A stretch of 64,000 nt of DNA from Hymenobacter latericoloratus. Lineage in GTDB: Bacteria; Bacteroidota; Bacteroidia; Cytophagales; Hymenobacteraceae. The notes below the pieces were generated by a model that was not told the origin of the DNA, ran no database searches, and saw only the letters and a list, made by a program, of their open reading frames with translations. This document shows, in pieces, positions 8,391-16,802 of the stretch. The translations under genes and the position numbers were made by a program. The DNA lies in the NCBI RefSeq assembly GCF_014199535.1, contig NZ_JACHNV010000003.1:745289-809288 (forward strand), written 5' to 3'. Every line of letters starts with the position of its first letter. Position 1 is the stretch's first letter.

Positions 8391-9221
8391 ATGAAATATC
8401 TCTGCACTTCTCCCGTACTGCTTTCTTTATATGGTGCGGCGCTGCTAACCACAACAAGCTGCGTATCGCAAAAAAAATACACGGCGCTGCAGGCTCAATA
8501 TACTGAGGTAAGCAAGGCCCGCGAGCAGTTGCAGGTAGAGAAGAGCGCACTGCAGAAAGAAAAAAACCGGAGCGAAGAAGCGCTGCGCACCAGCTTACTA
8601 AGCAAAAATCAGCAGGTAAATCAATTGAATGCCAGCCTGAGCGGGGCGCAGCAGGAAAATACGCAGCTTTCGGCCGATTTGCGCGGAAAAGAACAGCGCA
8701 TAGCCGAAATGCAGCGCATTCTTGACCAGAAAGACGCGGCGGTAAAAGCCCTGCGCCAGAAAGTAGGCGACGCCCTGCTTGGATTTAATGCGCAGGACTT
8801 GCAAGTGAATGTGCGAAACGGGAAAGTATATGTTTCCCTTTCCGAGCAATTATTATTTAAATCTGGCTCCACGAAAGTGGATCCGAAAGGGCAGGAAGCG
8901 CTGAGCAAGCTGGCGGCGGCTCTGAAGGGCAATCAGGACGTGAACGTGCTGGTGGAAGGCCACACCGATACGGTACCCATTGCCAAGGGAACCCCGGGCA
9001 TGCGCGACAACTGGGACCTGAGCGTGCTGCGGGCCACCGAAATTACCCGTATCCTGACCCAGGCCGGCCTACCTGCCGCGCAGGTTACCCCTTCCGGGCG
9101 GGCGCAGTACGTACCCGTATCCCAAAACGACACGCCCGCCAACAAAGCCCTGAATCGGCGGACAGAAATAATTCTGACCCCGAAACTCGACGAGCTGTTT
9201 CAAATTCTGGAGCAGAACTAG
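8391..9221 (+). CDS. OmpA family lipoprotein with coiled coil
   Basis: Links the outer membrane to peptidoglycan. The 276-residue protein has a lipoprotein signal (LYGAALLTTTSC, cysteine near residue 24). A heptad-rich coiled coil covers about residues 35-125 (repeated Gln/Glu/Lys with periodic leucines). The OmpA-C domain covers about 140-270 and shows LLFKSGSTKVDPKG, VEGHTDTVP and NRRTEIILTP. It is read divergently from the subtilase gene and stands alone; the next 400 bases hold no supported gene. Confidence 0.94.
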   Translation: MKYLCTSPVLLSLYGAALLTTTSCVSQKKYTALQAQYTEVSKAREQLQVEKSALQKEKNRSEEALRTSLLSKNQQVNQLNASLSGAQQENTQLSADLRGKEQRIAEMQRILDQKDAAVKALRQKVGDALLGFNAQDLQVNVRNGKVYVSLSEQLLFKSGSTKVDPKGQEALSKLAAALKGNQDVNVLVEGHTDTVPIAKGTPGMRDNWDLSVLRATEITRILTQAGLPAAQVTPSGRAQYVPVSQNDTPANKALNRRTEIILTPKLDELFQILEQN

Positions 9222-9618
9222 GCGCCTGTGGCCGCGCAACGGTTGGCTTACAGGCTAACTAATTCTTTGTTTCAAAACCCGTAAATATAATTCGTGTTTC
9301 CGCTGGCGTGCAGCAATTATAACATTATTCTTCAGCCACTTACCTACTTAACAGGCAATAGACAAGCCAACCGAATAAAGCCTCTGCATAATGGTCACGC
9401 GCCGAATAAATGTTTTATTCACACTTTTCAACTAATAAATAGTATTTCCGTAAGCGTAGTGCTTCGGTTACGCAGCTGCGCGCTTTTCAGGTAATGCACG
9501 CAAACGCCTGTACGCTTAAACCAGATGAATTACCAAGTAATTCATCTGGCTTTTTGAGCTGGCAAAAAAAATCTTCACCTTTGAATAGTATTTCTCTTCT
9601 TAAAATAAACAGTAACTC
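9222..9618. other. AT-rich intergenic region, possible small RNA
   Basis: About 400 bases without a convincing protein gene; only a short, low-quality open frame is present. The sequence is clearly richer in A and T than its surroundings and ends in a strong terminator (9521-9555) that lies 300 bases beyond the ompA-like stop. That distance is long for a plain 3' UTR, so an independent non-coding transcript is possible but unproven. Confidence 0.4.
9521..9555 (+). terminator. strong rho-independent terminator
   Basis: A perfect 12-bp stem (CCAGATGAATTA paired with TAATTCATCTGG, loop CCAAG) is followed by CTTTTT. It ends transcription from the AT-rich gap and lies 70 bases before the next gene. 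Confidence 0.85.
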
Positions 9619-9852
9619 ATGGCAACCGCTGACCTCAACAAATTGCAGCAGATTTTGGCTAATGCTGAAGAAAATGACGCCGTCCTGACCCAGATCCGTA
9701 AGCACGTAGTAAAAATAAACGAGCTGATGACGGAGTTGAACGCTATGCTGGAACCCGGATTTCGGGTAGAAAAGAAAGAGCGTAAGCCCCGGGCTACCAA
9801 CGGAACCGGCAAGCGCCCGGGTCGCCCGAAAAAGAACGTCAGCGCCGAGTAA
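9619..9852 (+). CDS. small basic protein with AT-hook-like tail
   Basis: A 77-residue protein of two parts. The first, about residues 5-45, is helical with a heptad pattern (LNKLQQILANAEENDAV, then INELMTELNAML) and could form a coiled-coil dimer. The second is a basic tail ending KRPGRPKKNVSAE. The core RPGRPKK matches the AT-hook (GRP flanked by basic residues) that binds the minor groove of AT-rich DNA. A chromatin or nucleoid role is inferred from this motif only. The gene sits between two terminators, so it is its own transcription unit. Confidence 0.75.
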   Translation: MATADLNKLQQILANAEENDAVLTQIRKHVVKINELMTELNAMLEPGFRVEKKERKPRATNGTGKRPGRPKKNVSAE

Positions 9853-9871
9853 TTCAGCCAGCGGATATAAA

Positions 9872-9905
9872 CAAAGCCCCTGTTTTCCTCTCGAAACAGG
9901 GGCTT
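9872..9905. terminator. bidirectional terminator
   Basis: AAAGCCCCTGTTTTC pairs with GAAACAGGGGCTTT between the convergent AT-hook gene and the RNA-ligase-like gene. A-rich on one side and T-rich on the other. Confidence 0.85.
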
Positions 9906-9912
9906 TGCCGTT

Positions 9913-10467
9913 TCATTCGGGGGTAGGAATGCCAAAAGGCAGGTGCAGGGTTTCGCGCGGCTGCCAGTTGCGGCCATCGTGCCGAAACAATACCAGCTCG
10001 TGCCAGATAGCCGAAGCGATATAAGTGCGCCGCTGAAATTCGGCGTGCAGCGCGGCCGTCATATCGGGGGGCAGGTCGCGGGTGGCCAGCGTGACATGGG
10101 GCACAAACGGACGGGTTGGGGCCGGCACGACGGGTAGCCGGGTGGCGCACCACTGATACAGGGCGTTGTGCAGCTCCTGCACGGCAGCGGGCCGGGATAC
10201 GTGCACGTACAACGTGCGCCGCTGAAACCACGCGAAATTTTCGAGCCCGATGGCGCAGGCGGATTGCGTGGCAGCAAACGCGCGCAAAGCGGCGGCCGCC
10301 GCCGCGTCGAAGGCTGGGGGCTGCCGCAGGGGCGGCACCAGGGTGATGTGGGCGGGTAGGCTGATGGCGTTACGGCTGCCCGTGCGCTGGTGCACTTCCT
10401 GCTTCAGGGCCCACACCTCGCTGCGGATAGGTTCAGGCGGCAGCAGGGCAACAAGGTACAGGTTCAT
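9913..10467 (-). CDS. 2'-5' RNA ligase family protein (2H phosphoesterase)
   Basis: The 184-residue product has the two HxT motifs that define the 2H phosphoesterase superfamily: HITLVPP near residue 40 and HVTLATRD near residue 125. Members (LigT/ThpR, YjcG) open 2',3'-cyclic phosphates or join 2'-5' RNA ends; the substrate here cannot be told. The ATG at 10467 (MNLYLVALLPP) fits the family N-terminus better than the in-frame ATG 21 bases upstream. It stands alone and converges on the small AT-hook gene. Confidence 0.88.
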   Translation of the reverse strand: MNLYLVALLPPEPIRSEVWALKQEVHQRTGSRNAISLPAHITLVPPLRQPPAFDAAAAAALRAFAATQSACAIGLENFAWFQRRTLYVHVSRPAAVQELHNALYQWCATRLPVVPAPTRPFVPHVTLATRDLPPDMTAALHAEFQRRTYIASAIWHELVLFRHDGRNWQPRETLHLPFGIPTPE

Positions 10468-10610
10468 GGGCCGGGCGCTTACTAACAAGAAGGAAAAACC
10501 CGCCGCCCGCCCGACGTTGCTGGTAAAACAGCCGTATCGGGTTGGCAGCGGGTACTGGTGTACGCAGGAAACGGGGCCGCGTTCCTACCCCATCTTATCC
10601 CAACGGAATG

Positions 10611-12005
10611 CTATAGGCCATATTTGCTCAGCAGGTACACCAGCGCGGCCATGCTGGCGCCCCCCAGCTCCAGCTCGCGGCGGTTTACCTTGTCGAAGGT
10701 ATCGGCGGCGGTGTGGTGAATATCAAAGTAGCGCTGGGAGTCGCACTCGTAGCCGATCAGGGCCTTGGCCTGGCTTTTCAGGGGGCCGATGTCGGTGCCG
10801 GCGTGGCCGGCCGAAAACTCGGCGCTGCCGTAAGGCGCAAACAGGGGCTGCCACTGCTGCACCTTGCGTACCGTAGCGGGGTCGGCCTCAATGTTGAAGC
10901 CCCGGGGCGTGAAGCCTCCCCCGTCTGATTCCATAGCGGCCAGGTGCTTTTCGCCGGCAGCCTTGGCCAGCTCGGCGTACTTGTTGCCGCCGCGCACTCC
11001 GTTCTCCTCATTCATAAACAGCACCGCCCGGATGGTGCGCTCGGGGCGCAGGCCCGAGGCCTTCAGCAGGCGCAGCACTTCCATGCTCTGGGTGCAGCCC
11101 GTGCCGTCGTCGTGGGCGCCCTGGGCCAGGTCCCAGGAGTCGAGGTGGCCGCCCACGGTAATAATTTCGTCGGGGTACTTCGAGCCCTTGATTTCACCGA
11201 CCACATTGTAGCTTTTCACTTCGGGCAGCTGCTGGCAGCTCATTTCCAGCTCCACGGTCAGGCCAGGGTCGGCCTTGAGCAGGTGGCTGAGCTCATCGGC
11301 CCCGTTGGTGCTGACGGCCGCGGCCGGCACCTTGGTTACCTGGTCGTGGTAGCTCATGGTGCCGGTGTGCGGGAAATCATCGTGAGCCAGGCTGAGGCTG
11401 CGCACCAAAGCGCCCACGGCCCCACGCTTGGCGGCCTCAATGGCCCCGCTGCGGCGCTGGTCGCCGGCTTCGCCGTAGGCGCGGCCGGTTTCAATGTAGA
11501 GCGGGTTCATGGGGCGGTTGAAGAACACAATCTTGCCCTTCACCTTTTCGGCGGGCAGCGCGGCCAGCTCCTGCAGGCTCTGCACCTCCACCACCTGCGC
11601 CTTCAGCTTGCCGTTGGTCCCGATGGAGCCACCCAGGGCGCACACATTTAGGTTGAGGGCTTTACCCTTAGAGCTCTTCACCTGCGCTTTTTCCTTGGCC
11701 CCGCGCACCCAGTGCGGCACCATCACCTCCTGCAGGTACACCCGGTCGAGGCCCATCTTCTCCATCACCGTTTTGCCCCACTGCACGGCCTGCTCCGCCT
11801 GCGGCGAGCCGCTGAGGCGCCCCCCAATGCGGGTGGTGAGGTAACGCAGGTTTTCGTAGCTCTGCCCGCGGGCCAGGGCTTCATCGTAGATTTTACGAAT
11901 GACGACGGAGTCGATTTTGGAAGTGGCCGTTTGAGCCGTGGCGGCCCCGGCGGAGGCCAGCAGAACCAGGGCCCCTAGGGTAAGGCGGCGGAAGGACGTA
12001 CGCAT
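10611..12005 (-). CDS. M28 family zinc peptidase, carboxypeptidase Q-like, secreted
   Basis: A secreted di-zinc aminopeptidase/carboxypeptidase of 464 residues. The ATG at 12005 gives a clean signal peptide (RRLTLGALVLLASAGAATAQ). A PA-like domain occupies roughly residues 120-260 (VKGKIVFFNRPMN, GAVGALVRSLS). Metal ligands of the M28 domain are seen in order: GGHLDSWD, HDDGTG, NEENGVRGG, ESDGGG and IHHTAADT. The frame remains open upstream of the chosen start but without a signal-like sequence. A hairpin at 12032-12069 separates it from the upstream phosphatase gene, so it likely has its own promoter. Confidence 0.92.
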   Translation of the reverse strand: MRTSFRRLTLGALVLLASAGAATAQTATSKIDSVVIRKIYDEALARGQSYENLRYLTTRIGGRLSGSPQAEQAVQWGKTVMEKMGLDRVYLQEVMVPHWVRGAKEKAQVKSSKGKALNLNVCALGGSIGTNGKLKAQVVEVQSLQELAALPAEKVKGKIVFFNRPMNPLYIETGRAYGEAGDQRRSGAIEAAKRGAVGALVRSLSLAHDDFPHTGTMSYHDQVTKVPAAAVSTNGADELSHLLKADPGLTVELEMSCQQLPEVKSYNVVGEIKGSKYPDEIITVGGHLDSWDLAQGAHDDGTGCTQSMEVLRLLKASGLRPERTIRAVLFMNEENGVRGGNKYAELAKAAGEKHLAAMESDGGGFTPRGFNIEADPATVRKVQQWQPLFAPYGSAEFSAGHAGTDIGPLKSQAKALIGYECDSQRYFDIHHTAADTFDKVNRRELELGGASMAALVYLLSKYGL

Positions 12006-12031
12006 GAACGTGGAGAGAAGGTAGCAGAACA

Positions 12032-12069
12032 AAGCCGCCCGGCGGTGCGCAGGCACCACCGGGCGGCTT
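12032..12069 (-). terminator. terminator hairpin after the histidine phosphatase gene
   Basis: AAGCCGCCCGG pairs with CCGGGCGGCTT. On the minus strand it is followed by TGTTCT, so it can stop leftward transcripts ending from the phosphatase gene. Confidence 0.65.
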
Positions 12070-12110
12070 AAAAGTAGCAGAAAACCGGCCGACGGTTGCA
12101 GCCCTGGCGC

Positions 12111-12680
12111 CTACCGGCCCGAGGCCGCCCCGTAGCGCCGGGCCACCACGGTAGCGGCCTGGGTGGTGTCGGCGGGGAGGCGCACCTCCAGCAGGTAGTC
12201 GTATTCGCTGTCCTGCACGGCTGATACGGGGCGCTTGGCGCCCAGGGCTTCCACCGTTTCCAGGATGGTATTGGAGTGCCCTACCACCAGAACGGCCTTA
12301 CCGCGGTATTCGCGGCGGATGCGGGTAGCCAGCGCGGCTAGCTGGCCGGCCTCGTAGGGCTGCACCGTGAGCGAGCGGGCCGCGGCCAGCGGGGCAGCTG
12401 TGCTCCGGGTGCGCGTGGTAGCCGTGGAGAAAGCCGCCGTTATCGGCGCCTTGCGCAGCGTATCGGCCAGGATCTGGGCGCGCTGCTGCCCGGCGGCCGT
12501 GAGGGGCGGGTCCTGCAGGCCGGGAGTAGCTTCTTTTTCGGCGTGGCGCACCACGTACACTACCGTGGAGGGTAGCGGCCGGGGCCCCACCTTATGGTCT
12601 ACGGAGGCACAGCCGGCCGCCAGCAGCACCAGCACAGAAAGCAGCCAGAGCCGCAAAAACGAGGGTAGTTGAATCAGCAT
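12111..12680 (-). CDS. histidine phosphatase family lipoprotein
   Basis: A 189-residue member of the phosphoglycerate-mutase-like superfamily. The ATG at 12680 gives a lipoprotein signal (LWLLSVLVLLAAGC). The catalytic RHG-type motif appears as YVVRHAEKEA near residue 45, with LTAAGQQRAQ after it and the second histidine in VVGHSNTI. The lipid anchor places it in the envelope, where it may act on soluble phosphorylated compounds; the substrate is unknown. It is followed by a terminator. Confidence 0.88.
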   Translation of the reverse strand: MLIQLPSFLRLWLLSVLVLLAAGCASVDHKVGPRPLPSTVVYVVRHAEKEATPGLQDPPLTAAGQQRAQILADTLRKAPITAAFSTATTRTRSTAAPLAAARSLTVQPYEAGQLAALATRIRREYRGKAVLVVGHSNTILETVEALGAKRPVSAVQDSEYDYLLEVRLPADTTQAATVVARRYGAASGR

Positions 12681-12809
12681 AGGAAAGAGAAAGAAATGTA
12701 GCATGAGGCTCCAGCCTCGCGCGGCGTTGAACAAGTACAGTTGCCGAGGGCGCGGCCCTGGTAACAACCCGCGCAGCCGGAGCTTGGTGGGTTGGGTTGG
12801 CGGCCGGCC

Positions 12810-13805
12810 TTACTTGGCCGCCAGAATCTGCTGCAACTCGGCGGCGCTAACGGTTAGCAGGCCTACCTTGGGCAGGCGCTGGGTGAGGGTGCGCCAGTTG
12901 GCATCCTGCCGGAAGATAGGGCCTAGCAGCCGAATGGCCTGGGGCACCTGCTGCTTGTTGGCCAGACTGATGGCGTGCCAGTACTTCATTTCCAGGTTCT
13001 GGGGAAACAGCTTTTCGGCGGCTTCATACTCCCGAATGGCGCCGGGCACATCGTTTTTCTCCACGGCCAGGTCGCCGGCGTTCATGTGCTCGTAGGCGCG
13101 GTGCAGCCGCAGCAGGCGGCTGAGTTCCTGCAGGGGCTCGGCGGCATCATCCACGCGCAGGTCAATGGCCCGGTCTTCCCAGATGCCGGCGCCGGGTGTG
13201 GCCCGCACCACCAGCAGGGCCGCCGACTGCCGCCCCCGGATGTCGCCACCCGCGGCCTGGGCTGCCGCCAGCGCCGATACTACCCGCTCGGCGAAGGGCA
13301 GGCGGGCGTTCTGCTCGTAGGCCTTGGCCATGGCGGCGGGCACGGTATTGTTGAGCATCATGTTGGCCTGCACGGAATATTGCGCGCCCTGCTGGTGTCC
13401 GGCCATGTCAATGCACTTGCTGCCGGTGTGGGTGGCAACGCGGCCCTGGTTGTCAATAATGGCCACCTGGCGCACGTCGCGGCCTTCGTCGGTGCGGAGC
13501 AGCTCATCGAGGGCCTGCTGGGCGGTTTTGCCGCTTTTCAGCAAAGCCAAGCCGCGCGGACCGAAGGATTTGTTGGTGAAGGACTGGGTAGCTACCGCCC
13601 CTACCCCGGCCTCGGCCCAGCTGACGCTGGTGCCCACCGAAAACCAGTGGCTTTGCACGGCCACGGCCAGGTCGCCGGTTTGCGGGTCACGGGCCACAAT
13701 GCTGTAGGTGTGGGCCAGCGGATCGGAGGCGGTGTACACCTGGGCGGCGGCGGGGCGGGCCAGCAGGCTCAGCAGCAGGGGCAGCAGGTAGGCGAGTCGT
13801 TTCAT
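12810..13805 (-). CDS. DUF1028 domain-containing secreted protein
   Basis: The 331-residue product has a signal peptide (LLPLLLSLLARPAAAQ) followed by the DUF1028 domain, recognised from TYSIVARDPQTGDLAVAVQS, VGAVATQSFTN, GLALLKSGKTAQQALDELL and GIWEDRAIDLRVDD. DUF1028 proteins have an Ntn-hydrolase-like fold, but no reaction is firmly established. About 90 C-terminal residues look tetratricopeptide-like (AYEHMNAGDLAVEKNDVPGA, then EYEAAEKLFPQN). The gene is read away from the T9SS cargo gene to its right. Confidence 0.88.
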   Translation of the reverse strand: MKRLAYLLPLLLSLLARPAAAQVYTASDPLAHTYSIVARDPQTGDLAVAVQSHWFSVGTSVSWAEAGVGAVATQSFTNKSFGPRGLALLKSGKTAQQALDELLRTDEGRDVRQVAIIDNQGRVATHTGSKCIDMAGHQQGAQYSVQANMMLNNTVPAAMAKAYEQNARLPFAERVVSALAAAQAAGGDIRGRQSAALLVVRATPGAGIWEDRAIDLRVDDAAEPLQELSRLLRLHRAYEHMNAGDLAVEKNDVPGAIREYEAAEKLFPQNLEMKYWHAISLANKQQVPQAIRLLGPIFRQDANWRTLTQRLPKVGLLTVSAAELQQILAAK

Positions 13806-13921
13806 GAGCTAAAGCAAGGAAGATTCGGGACGAAGCGCAAATTAGCGGCGGCATTCCGGCCCGCGGCCCCCGGTAGTAAAATTTATTGTTTCCCGTCTGG
13901 TCTTTGCACAATTCCACGGAT

Positions 13922-13929
13922 TACTTTTG
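13922..13929 (+). promoter_or_regulatory. candidate -7 promoter box of the T9SS cargo gene
   Basis: TACTTTTG matches the Bacteroidota TAnnTTTG element and lies about 78 bases before the start at 14007. A TTTG occurs 15 bases further upstream, slightly closer than the usual -33 spacing. Confidence 0.5.
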
Positions 13930-14006
13930 CCCGCACAGCGCCCGGATGGATGAGTTGTGCGGTGCTGCACGTGCTTGTGCTTTCCAATTACCTGCCGTTA
14001 CCTTCT

Positions 14007-15437
14007 ATGCCCATGCTCCGAAAGTTACCCTTGCTCCTGGCCGGCGCCGTTGGCCTTACGGCCACGGCCCACGCCCAAACGGTTACCAACATCACTGAAA
14101 TTATTACCGATTACGGCGGCTTCTGGCAAAGCTCGGCGGCCGCTCCTAACCCGGTGCTGCCCGATAACTCGCACGATTTGCTGGCTTTCGAAGTCAATGG
14201 AACGCGCTACTCTACCGGGGTTGATGACGCGCTGCTCAGCCGCCGGGGCCTTCGGTTTGTTTCCGGCGACTTCCGGGCCCTGCCCGTGGCCGCCATCAAC
14301 AGCACCCTTACCAGCAACACAAAAATTGGGGTAGGCGCCCTCTACGATGGGGTTGCCAATGGGGCCAGCACCCCCGCGCCGGCCAACGGCCTGGCCACCT
14401 ACCTCCGCGACGGGCGCAAGGGCCTGAACCTGGGCACCGGCGCGGCCAACATTCCGAAGGGAACCCTCACGTTTGAAGTCAGCTCCATTACCACGGGAGG
14501 CGTGGGCGACCAAGTGCCGGATGTGGTGGTGACTCAGTTCGCGGACCCCTCCGACTCCCAGGATCAGTACCAGTTCACGGATGAGAATGACAACGTCATC
14601 GGCAACACGGTAACGGTGGTGTTTACCAGCATTCCGCCCGTCGGGGACTGGGTGGCGGATTTCTACGAGGCCTCCCAGACGCCCATGCGGCTGGAGGCAG
14701 GCTTCACCCAAACCAACCGGCAGCTGCGGCTCTGGACGGCCGATTTAAGCGCGTTCGGCATCACCAGCACCAACGCCGGCCAGATCCGCAAGTTTAAGGT
14801 GCTGCTCAGTGGCAACAGCGACGTGGCTTTCGTGGCCTACAACTCCCAAACGGCCACCGTCACTAATCCGCTGCCCGTGCAGCTGGTGAGCTTTGGCGGG
14901 CAGGCCACGCCCACCGGCACCGACCTGGCGTGGCAAACGGCCCAGGAGCTTAACTCGGCGGCTTTCGAGGTGGAGGCCAGCCCCGACGGACGCACGTTCC
15001 AGACCGTGGGGCGGGTAGCCGCCGCGGGCACCTCGGCCCAGGCCCGGCGCTATAGCTTCCGGCACACCACCGGCGGCACGGGTACCCGCTACTACCGCCT
15101 GCGCCAGCTGGACTTGGATGGCAGCAGCACGTATTCGGCGGTGGTTACACTGGCTGTGCAGCAGAAAAGCCGCCCGGCCGTGCGGGTTACGGCCGCACCC
15201 AACCCGTTCGGGGCTACCCTGCAGCTGCGGTTAAGCCCCACCGAGGCCCTGCCAACCCACGGCACGGTGCAGCTTACCACCCTGGATGGCCGCGTATTGT
15301 ATCAGCAGGATATGAGCGGGCTCCTGCGGCAACCGGTGGTAGCTCTGCCGGGGCTGCCAGCGCTGCCGGCCGGCGTGTACGTGGCCCAGGTTGTGCTCGA
15401 TGGCCATACTACCTTCCTGAAGGTGGTGCGCGAGTAG
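14007..15437 (+). CDS. secreted protein with type IX secretion C-terminal sorting domain
   Basis: Start at ATG 14007 (a second ATG at 14013 is equally possible); the frame is open far upstream but only as an antisense shadow. The 476-residue product has a signal peptide (LPLLLAGAVGLTATAHAQ), a 270-residue N-terminal region of unknown fold (about 24-290), and a module beginning LPVQLVSFGGQATPTGTDLAW typical of Bacteroidota surface proteins. It ends in a T9SS type A sorting domain (TAAPNPFGATLQLRL, LTTLDGRVLYQQDM, LPAGVYVAQVVLDG, FLKVVRE). It is therefore exported through the type IX system; its function is unknown. Confidence 0.88.
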   Translation: MPMLRKLPLLLAGAVGLTATAHAQTVTNITEIITDYGGFWQSSAAAPNPVLPDNSHDLLAFEVNGTRYSTGVDDALLSRRGLRFVSGDFRALPVAAINSTLTSNTKIGVGALYDGVANGASTPAPANGLATYLRDGRKGLNLGTGAANIPKGTLTFEVSSITTGGVGDQVPDVVVTQFADPSDSQDQYQFTDENDNVIGNTVTVVFTSIPPVGDWVADFYEASQTPMRLEAGFTQTNRQLRLWTADLSAFGITSTNAGQIRKFKVLLSGNSDVAFVAYNSQTATVTNPLPVQLVSFGGQATPTGTDLAWQTAQELNSAAFEVEASPDGRTFQTVGRVAAAGTSAQARRYSFRHTTGGTGTRYYRLRQLDLDGSSTYSAVVTLAVQQKSRPAVRVTAAPNPFGATLQLRLSPTEALPTHGTVQLTTLDGRVLYQQDMSGLLRQPVVALPGLPALPAGVYVAQVVLDGHTTFLKVVRE

Positions 15438-15466
15438 CAAATTGCGTTGTTCCTGGTGCTTTTCGC

Positions 15467-15497
15467 CGCAGGCCTTTCCTACCCGGAAAGGCCTGCG
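15467..15497. terminator. bidirectional terminator
   Basis: A perfect 13-bp stem (CGCAGGCCTTTCC against GGAAAGGCCTGCG) sits between the convergent T9SS cargo gene and the glycosyltransferase gene. Confidence 0.7.
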
Positions 15498-15531
15498 TTG
15501 CGTTTCGGCCCGGCAGCGCTGGGTGGCCCGT

Positions 15532-16242
15532 TCACACTTTGTCCTGCCGGATGAGGTAGCGGTAGACGCTCACCAGCCGGGGCTGCGACGCGCCCAGCCA
15601 GTGCAGCACGGCAATGAGGGTAAACACCAGCTGCAGGCGGTACACGCCGTTTTCCAGGTACTTGCGCGCCGAGGTCACCACCGCCTGGGGCAGTACCCGA
15701 AACGCGCCGAAGCGCCGCAGCCGCCCGATAATTTCCTGGTCTTCCATTACCACCAGCTCCGGCCGGTAGCCGCCGGCTTGCTCAAATACGGCACGGCGCA
15801 CAAACAGGCTCTGGTCGCCGAAGCGGATCAGATCCACATCGAAGCGGGTAAACCAGGCATTGAGGCCCAGAAACCAGTGGGAATGGTCGAACCGCAGCCG
15901 GAAGCAGCCGCTACCCGCCCCGGCAGCCACGGCCCGCCGGATGGCCGATAGAAAGCCCCGGGGCGGGTAAGTATCGGCGTGGAGGAAGTACAGAATCTGG
16001 TTGGTAGCCTGCTGAGCGCCGTAATTAAGCTGGGCCGCCCGGCCCCGCCGTGGGCTTTGCACCACCCGCGCCCCGGCGGCCTGGGCGGCGGCGGCGGTGC
16101 CATCGGGGCTGGCGGCATCCACTACCAGTACCTCCGCCGCCCCGGCGGCTTCGGCGTGCAGCCACGCTACCAGCCGGCCAATGCCCGCGGCCTCCTTGTA
16201 CGCCGGGATAATAATGCTGATGGATGAAAACGCAGGGTTCAC
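15532..16242 (-). CDS. TIGR04283-type family 2 glycosyltransferase
   Basis: The GTG at 16242 yields VNPAFSSISIIIPAYKEA, the normal N-terminus of a GT2 enzyme; a TTG at 16293 would add 17 residues and is less likely. The 236-residue protein shows the GT-A fold marks: SIIIPAYKEA, VVDAASPDGT, SPRRGRAAQLNYGA, FLHADTYPP and the FGDQSLFVRR and MEDQEIIGRLRR acceptor-site motifs of the TIGR04283 group. These enzymes transfer sugars to lipids or small molecules; the acceptor is unknown here. The start overlaps the 3' end of the upstream four-helix-bundle gene by four bases. Confidence 0.9.
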   Translation of the reverse strand: MNPAFSSISIIIPAYKEAAGIGRLVAWLHAEAAGAAEVLVVDAASPDGTAAAAQAAGARVVQSPRRGRAAQLNYGAQQATNQILYFLHADTYPPRGFLSAIRRAVAAGAGSGCFRLRFDHSHWFLGLNAWFTRFDVDLIRFGDQSLFVRRAVFEQAGGYRPELVVMEDQEIIGRLRRFGAFRVLPQAVVTSARKYLENGVYRLQLVFTLIAVLHWLGASQPRLVSVYRYLIRQDKV

Positions 16243-16586
16243 GGGCAGCGCACGGTGGATGAGGCCACAAGAACTGATATTTTGCGCACCCAACCCAACC
16301 GCCGCGAGCTTAGCGGGACGCCTACCCCTGCGGCCGGCCCAAAGCCGTACTTCATCCGCTCTTCATGTCGGCGCGGCGTAATTGCCGCATCACGTAGCCA
16401 TTCAAGCCACAGGTGCGTTTCGTCGGCTTCTTCCACGCAGATGCTAACCGTAGCATCGAATTCGGCGGCGGAGCGGCCTCGGCAAGCCGCCCGGTAATTT
16501 GCCGCTACCGACGTAGCAGACCGAAGCAACTGCCGCCCAAGCACATCCGATTCCCCGGTTCTGGGCAACTGCTGATACAACCGCAT
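16239..16586 (-). CDS. four-helix-bundle protein (IVS/TIGR02436-like), probably frameshifted remnant
   Basis: The middle of this 115-residue frame matches the four-helix-bundle family (MRLYQQLPRT, QLLRSATSVAANYRAACRGR, EFDATVSICVEEADETHLW, LEWLRDAAITP). The expected N-terminus RTKSAALRI is present upstream in the same frame but runs into a stop at 16626-16628. A start and first residues (MQNEAF) occur in a different frame from about 16636. Restoring one base near 16620 would join them. The C-terminal 45 residues also lack family features. Proteins of this family are small and often of unknown role. I think this is a decayed gene, although a shortened product from the ATG at 16586 cannot be excluded. 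Confidence 0.6.
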   Translation of the reverse strand: MRLYQQLPRTGESDVLGRQLLRSATSVAANYRAACRGRSAAEFDATVSICVEEADETHLWLEWLRDAAITPRRHEERMKYGFGPAAGVGVPLSSRRLGWVRKISVLVASSTVRCP

Positions 16587-16802
16587 GATGCGTAGGGCGG
16601 CTGATTTCGTACGTGCCCGAAAGCTTCATTTTGCATGGCTTTCTCTGCCGAACTCATATAGTGAATATTGCTTAGGGGAATTTCGCTGCTAGTCTCTCGA
16701 AAAGATATAAGCCTACGGGTTAGCCTCCATCCAACTGCACGTATTCTCGTTCGCGCACTCTTATCATTACTCAGTTACTCCGCTACTCAACTACTCTCTC
16801 CT

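Noticed and set aside
9294..9494. A 66-codon frame in the AT-rich gap after the OmpA gene
   Set aside because: It has a non-ATG start, composition unlike a protein, and no domain; the region is better seen as non-coding.
12975..14006. Upstream 344-codon extension of the T9SS cargo protein
   Set aside because: It runs antisense through the DUF1028 gene; the signal peptide begins at the ATG at 14007.
16239..16586. Four-helix-bundle protein as part of a diversity-generating retroelement (Avd-like)
   Set aside because: No reverse transcriptase, template repeat or variable repeat is present in the window.
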